This document shows, piece after piece, positions 59,654 to 64,000 of a stretch of DNA of 64,000 bases (position 1 is its first letter; each line of letters begins with the position of its first letter). The notes beneath the pieces are model-generated. The model was given only the letters and a program-made list of their open reading frames with translations. It had not been told where the DNA came from and made no database searches. Position numbers and translations under genes: made by a program. The DNA is taken from contig NC_088680.1 of assembly GCF_950023065.1 (NCBI RefSeq), forward strand, positions 44,194,559-44,258,558. The letters run 5' to 3'. The stretch comes from Planococcus citri. Its lineage: Eukaryota > Arthropoda > Insecta > Hemiptera > Pseudococcidae.

Positions 59654-62269
59654 ATATAATCGATTAATTTTCTACTCTTAAGAAATCATATTAACATGAC
59701 TATAATTACAATCTAACGGATTGGTTTATATAGGTACTAAAGAGAAGTCAATATATTGAATTGATTAGTAATGAATGAACTGAATTTCACGCCTTGTGAA
59801 TTATCATAAAATTCATCAACCATTGAAATTTAAAAGAAAATGTATCTTGAATTTTATTAGGTAGGTAATGCCAAGTTTGAGTTGATTTTTCAATGTTACA
59901 ATTTTTTTCGATGATTTAGTTGTACAATTTGGAATGACCCTTGACACATTTCCCACTTCTCTGTTGGATTGTACCTACTCGTATTATTCTAATAAGCAGC
60001 CTGTGATTGGCTCAAGTTACTCGAAAATCATCTCAATTTTTAATTTTTCCAGAGTCCATAAAAATTACATAATGTGAAACAGCTGACACATTCACATTGA
60101 TGCTGTTGAAGTTGTCTTCCAACTGCTCGTATACCTATACTGATGACCGATGATCTTAATCTAAATTTCGAACCAGCTGATTCTTACAGGTATCTCAACC
60201 AATCTATGAAAATACAGTCCCATTTTCTTCATTCCTCTTACACCCAGCGTATGTACAAATTTGAATAATTATTCTACTTTCTCGATCGAACCACGAATAA
60301 CCAACATTTGCATTCACTTGGCAATTTTTACCTGCGGTTTCGACGATAATGAACTATAAGATACTATTGTACGTTGCGAAAAATCGAACCTTCGATCCTA
60401 GGCTTTCTTCGATTTATTATTCTACGTATATTTCCGTATTATGAAGAACCCCAGGTTACGTAACTTTTCCCATCGCCATCAGCTGTTGGAATTTACCGGA
60501 CCGTCGTCAGGTAGACCGAATGAATAGATTTTATCGAATAAAAGTGTCCCCGGTCATTGGCGTTCGACAGGTATTGGACAATACACAATCGATCGAAGAT
60601 TCTTCCTCGTATCGTGGGAATAATAGAAAATCCGTCTCGGGATATTTTAGATTTTCTTCCTAGATTTCTCGCCCTTTGATTCATTTTTCTTCCGCGTCTG
60701 CGAGTCAGCTGTTGCACGAACAATGGTCCAGTGTTATAGGAAGTTACACAATATTTGATGGAGAAACTACCTGCAAAACGACTCAAGACGTTCGCCTTTA
60801 TATTTACCAAATGTCTTGAATAAAAGGATAAGCTGCTCGGTCGACTGGTTCTTTGATGGCGAATTTTATGCGTACGACACGCGTGGGTAACATATGCCGA
60901 ATGTTTGCTCGTGTATCAGTAATCGACGTTGGATTTTTTTTTTCATCAATTACCTACGTACATTGATTACAGGATCGTTTTACTAAAATAGTACGTAGAA
61001 AAGTGCAACTGTACAAGAGCTCAAGGGACGAATATTGAGAACTTGGATTTCGTACTTGATTTAATTCTTAACCTTCCAAAAAAAAACCATTTGCATAAAA
61101 AAAATATAACATTCAAATTTCTTCGTATACGGGTTTGGTGTTACTATTTTTTTTTTTTTTTTTTAATCCTCGTATTTTTTACTTTTTATCTTCGCATTAA
61201 TTTGTTTCCACTAAGTAATAGCTTTCATCTAGGCTACTCGTTCGCCGCAATGTACGAAATTATATGCGAGATAATGTCGCTAGACGCGAAAAAGTCTCGC
61301 TATAGGTAGACCAGGCAGGTGATGCTCGCCGTTCAGTGGCGGGCAGCTGTTTGATGTGTATGAGGGCACGCGACATACAGCTGGTGTAAGCGTGCCGAAG
61401 AACAGCCGTCAAAAAGATAGCAGGCTTTTGCTTCGCGTATGTAGAGGTATACGTACGAGTAAGAAAAGCTGCATTATTGTAGACCTTTTTCAACTAGGTT
61501 TTATTTCGGCGCTGCTGACTTAACAGCTGCTGTTTCCCGTTAAAGTACCAATTTTCCTTCGAACTGGTTTTTACCTCACTATGGGCATATGTTTTGGGCT
61601 AGAAATTTACGTACCTAGGTATATTCGACCAATAGCCTTATGGCATCGCTTTAATTATTAAAATGTATTTTTGGTGGTAGCGGACTAAGGGGTGGAGGAT
61701 TGAATTATGGTCAAATTGAATTGATTATTGCCTATCTTGGTTTAAAACAAAAGAAAATCGGAGTTTCTCGTAGTAATTAATATTTGAGTTTTGATTTTTT
61801 CGAATGTTTTTTTTTTCACTCATTTGGACATTCAATTTAAAAATCGCTGTTTGGTTTTTTTGTTGTTTCTTCCTGACGCTCTTTCTTCTCAAAAATCTTG
61901 TCTTTTTCGCAAAATTATCCGAAAAATTGGGGAAACCGTGAAAAATCTTCCAGATTTATAAGCAGCTGAATTGAAAAATTGAATGTGTTTTTGTAAGACT
62001 ATCATCGATTTTTTTTTCTAACGAGAAACTGGAGAGGTTCTCGGGATAAAGATCATTTGATTTTTGACAAATTTTTTAAAATTCGAATTGAGCTCATTTT
62101 TTATGAAAAAATGAAAAATTGAATGATACCAAGGTGTATGCAGCTGAATAGTCTAATTTTGTCTTCCATATTAATTGGTAATGATTTCGAGCCATTCTGA
62201 AGTCTCCAAAAAATTTCAGGGCTCAAACTCGGTTATGTTTCCAGCAGTCACGTTACTAAAGATTAGGTA
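59654..62269. other. Intergenic sequence, no supported gene
   Basis: The region has several ORFs of 77-105 codons, but none has domain content or supporting splice sites. The stretch 60480-61500 is somewhat richer in G and C, with a CAG|GTGATG word at 61318-61319, and could contain a first exon or promoter of a gene to the right. That is not supported enough to call. Confidence 0.5.
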
Positions 62270-63060
62270 CTGAAAAGAAAAATTTGTTACTTTTTCAAAA
62301 AATTTGATTATCAAAGTCACTTTTTCGAATTTTTAAAAATTCAATTTCTCTGACATTGTGGCCTTACTTTTTGAAAGAAAAAGAAGAAAAGGAATGTCGA
62401 TATTATCAACAATTTTTCACAGTCCTTTTTGCCAAAAATAGCTAAAATCGCGATTTTTGTAAAAATTGTCAAACAAAAAGTCGTTTCTTGTCGAAAAAAA
62501 TCGTTAATTTTTTTTACAAAAAGTTTCCTGAAAGTCTCGATTTTTTTTCAAAAACTACCAGAAGTTGTCGTAATGTGAGAAGAAGAATAATGCTTTGTCG
62601 AAAATTGACAAAAATTTTCATTTTTTGCTAAAATTAATGAACAATTTCGTAATACTGACTAAATTTTTCCAAAGTTTCTTTTTTTACTGAAAATTTATGA
62701 AAAAAATTGCTTTAAACGGATTCTTTCTGGCAATTTTGACAAAATGCGAGACTTTTCACTAATATTCGCAGAAAACGACCCCATAACAATTTTGTTTCTT
62801 AAGAAAAAATTGTTAAAAATTCTCGCTTTCTGTAAAAAATTTCAAAAAGTTCAACTTTTTTCCAAAAATTTCCAAAGTTTTGCTAATTCTCATTTTTTTT
62901 TTTGCTAAAAATTGTCAGAAAATCTCGCTTTTTTACTAAAAAATTGCGAAATACTCTCATTTTTTTAATAAAAAAGTTTCTAAAAAGTCCTGCTTTTTGC
63001 TAGAATTGTCAACACGATTGAGTTTTTTTTTTATTAAATTTTAATTGCAATGTTTTGTTT
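62270..63060. repeat. T-rich degenerate repeat array
   Basis: Words such as TTTTTGCTAAAAATTGTC, GAAAGTCTCGATTTTTT and CTCGCTTTTTTACTAAAAA recur at roughly 50-60 bp intervals with heavy divergence. No coding potential is seen. The pattern resembles an old tandem array. Confidence 0.6.
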
Positions 63061-64000
63061 GGTAAATTTTTAGTGTTTTTTGTGATCTTCCCTGCATTAA
63101 AAATGTCTTGTTACTCATTTATAAAATTATACCTTTTTTTTTGGAAAAAATTTGAGTTTGAGTCCAGAGATGAAAAAAAATTTAAGTTTTTATGAAATGC
63201 TACGTATAAAAATATGAATTGGAGCTGACAAAAACGGATTTTGATAAATTGTGCTTGACTAGGTACATCGAAAGGATCATAAAAATACGTATAGTTAATT
63301 TGAGTTTATAAGTGCTAAATTTCATATTGTGGACCCTCTGCGTCCTGTTTGTGTTTTTTCCATCTATTGAACCCAGAAAATCGTCTGAAGGTTTCAGAAC
63401 GAGCCAAAACCACCACCAATCGATTTTTCGGGTCCGAAATCAGATATAGAGCAAATTCCAGCTTTCTTCCTCGCAATCAGTTTGATCCAATTTTGATTTT
63501 TTTTAATGAGAAATGAGCTGAAGAATTTTCAAAAATTTTCTGAACATTGAGAAATTATGATGGGCTCTTTAGCAACGTTTTTTTTACCTAGGGTGAAAAT
63601 GAAATTGTACTTATGGACAAACTCGAAAAAATTCAACCCGCTCCTCTTCTCACCCATAAAATCTAGGAAAATTCCCGCTGCTCAAATCGAATTCTTTAAT
63701 ATTTTTTTCAATGATGACGTCGATATTCTCATTATGAAAAATTCAGTAATCTCATTAAGGACTCTGAAAAACTATAGATTTTTCCAAGTAAAATAATTAT
63801 GTAACCAGTAGGTAACCCCTTTACATTCAAAAAAAGATGTTAAATTCGAGGGAAAGGGAACGAATGAACGAACAGATTATGCGTTTATTAATCCTCAAAA
63901 TTTAGTGATTTCAGAAATCGATTAAAATAGATTTACAATTCAAAAAAATCTGAAATTGAACTTTTTCGACAAAAAAAATGATGTATAGTAAAATTAAGCT
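63061..64000. other. AT-rich sequence with one GGCTCC-family relic
   Basis: No gene is supported. Around 63370-63520 the sequence has the words GAAGGTTTCAGAACGAGCCA, CACCAATCGATTTTTCGG and AGCAAATTCCAGCTTT in the same order as the repeat family at 35249-35720. A 79-codon ORF at 63557-63796 has no recognisable content. Confidence 0.45.

Overview
The window looks like nuclear DNA of an insect, most likely a hemipteran and possibly a scale insect or mealybug. The grounds are AT-rich gene-poor DNA, very short GT-AG introns (about 70-90 bp) next to one apparent 29 kb intron, an insect-type histone stem-loop-binding protein gene, a Ty1/copia retrotransposon, and many degenerate hemipteran-like repeats with recurring TAGGTAGGTA words. 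The host assignment is inference. There are no prokaryotic signatures.

Positions 1-43200 are almost gene-free. The only supported coding pieces are on the minus strand: a first coding exon at 43121-43163 and an internal exon at 13671-13845, which join in phase. They imply one large gene that continues off the left edge. A third minus-strand candidate first exon with its own small ORF lies at 33265-33371. The rest of this half holds repeats: an A-rich degenerate array (1-1625), a 1.09 kb terminal-inverted-repeat element (4256-5346) with a 72 bp relative at 35172-35243, a 249 bp TA-flanked MITE (21038-21286), a 20 bp satellite and an 80 bp duplication (14321-14800), a palindrome-rich array (31441-31990), and a diffuse repeat family carrying GGCTCCAGA.

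Positions 43200-59700 are the gene-rich part. A four-exon Slbp gene (46224-47760) encodes a 434-residue histone mRNA hairpin-binding protein. Behind it lies a tandem duplication bounded by CAGTAC words (48443-56530). Each copy carries a three-exon micro-gene for an 86-91 residue, highly charged heptad-repeat coiled-coil protein that I do not recognise. The second copy is split by a complete Ty1/copia element (50147-55802). That element has two matching 327 bp LTRs, a 5 bp target duplication (TCATT) and an uninterrupted 1381-codon gag-pol, so it inserted recently. It landed between the putative promoter palindrome and the first exon of copy B. Copy A preserves the unoccupied site.

Further right, a minus-strand four-exon gene (57336-58381; 269 residues, tentatively PAAT/C10orf88-like) faces a plus-strand two-exon gene (59193-59653; 118 residues, unknown) across a shared intergenic promoter of about 0.8 kb. 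From 59654 to the end I see no convincing gene, only AT-rich DNA and a T-rich degenerate array (62270-63060).
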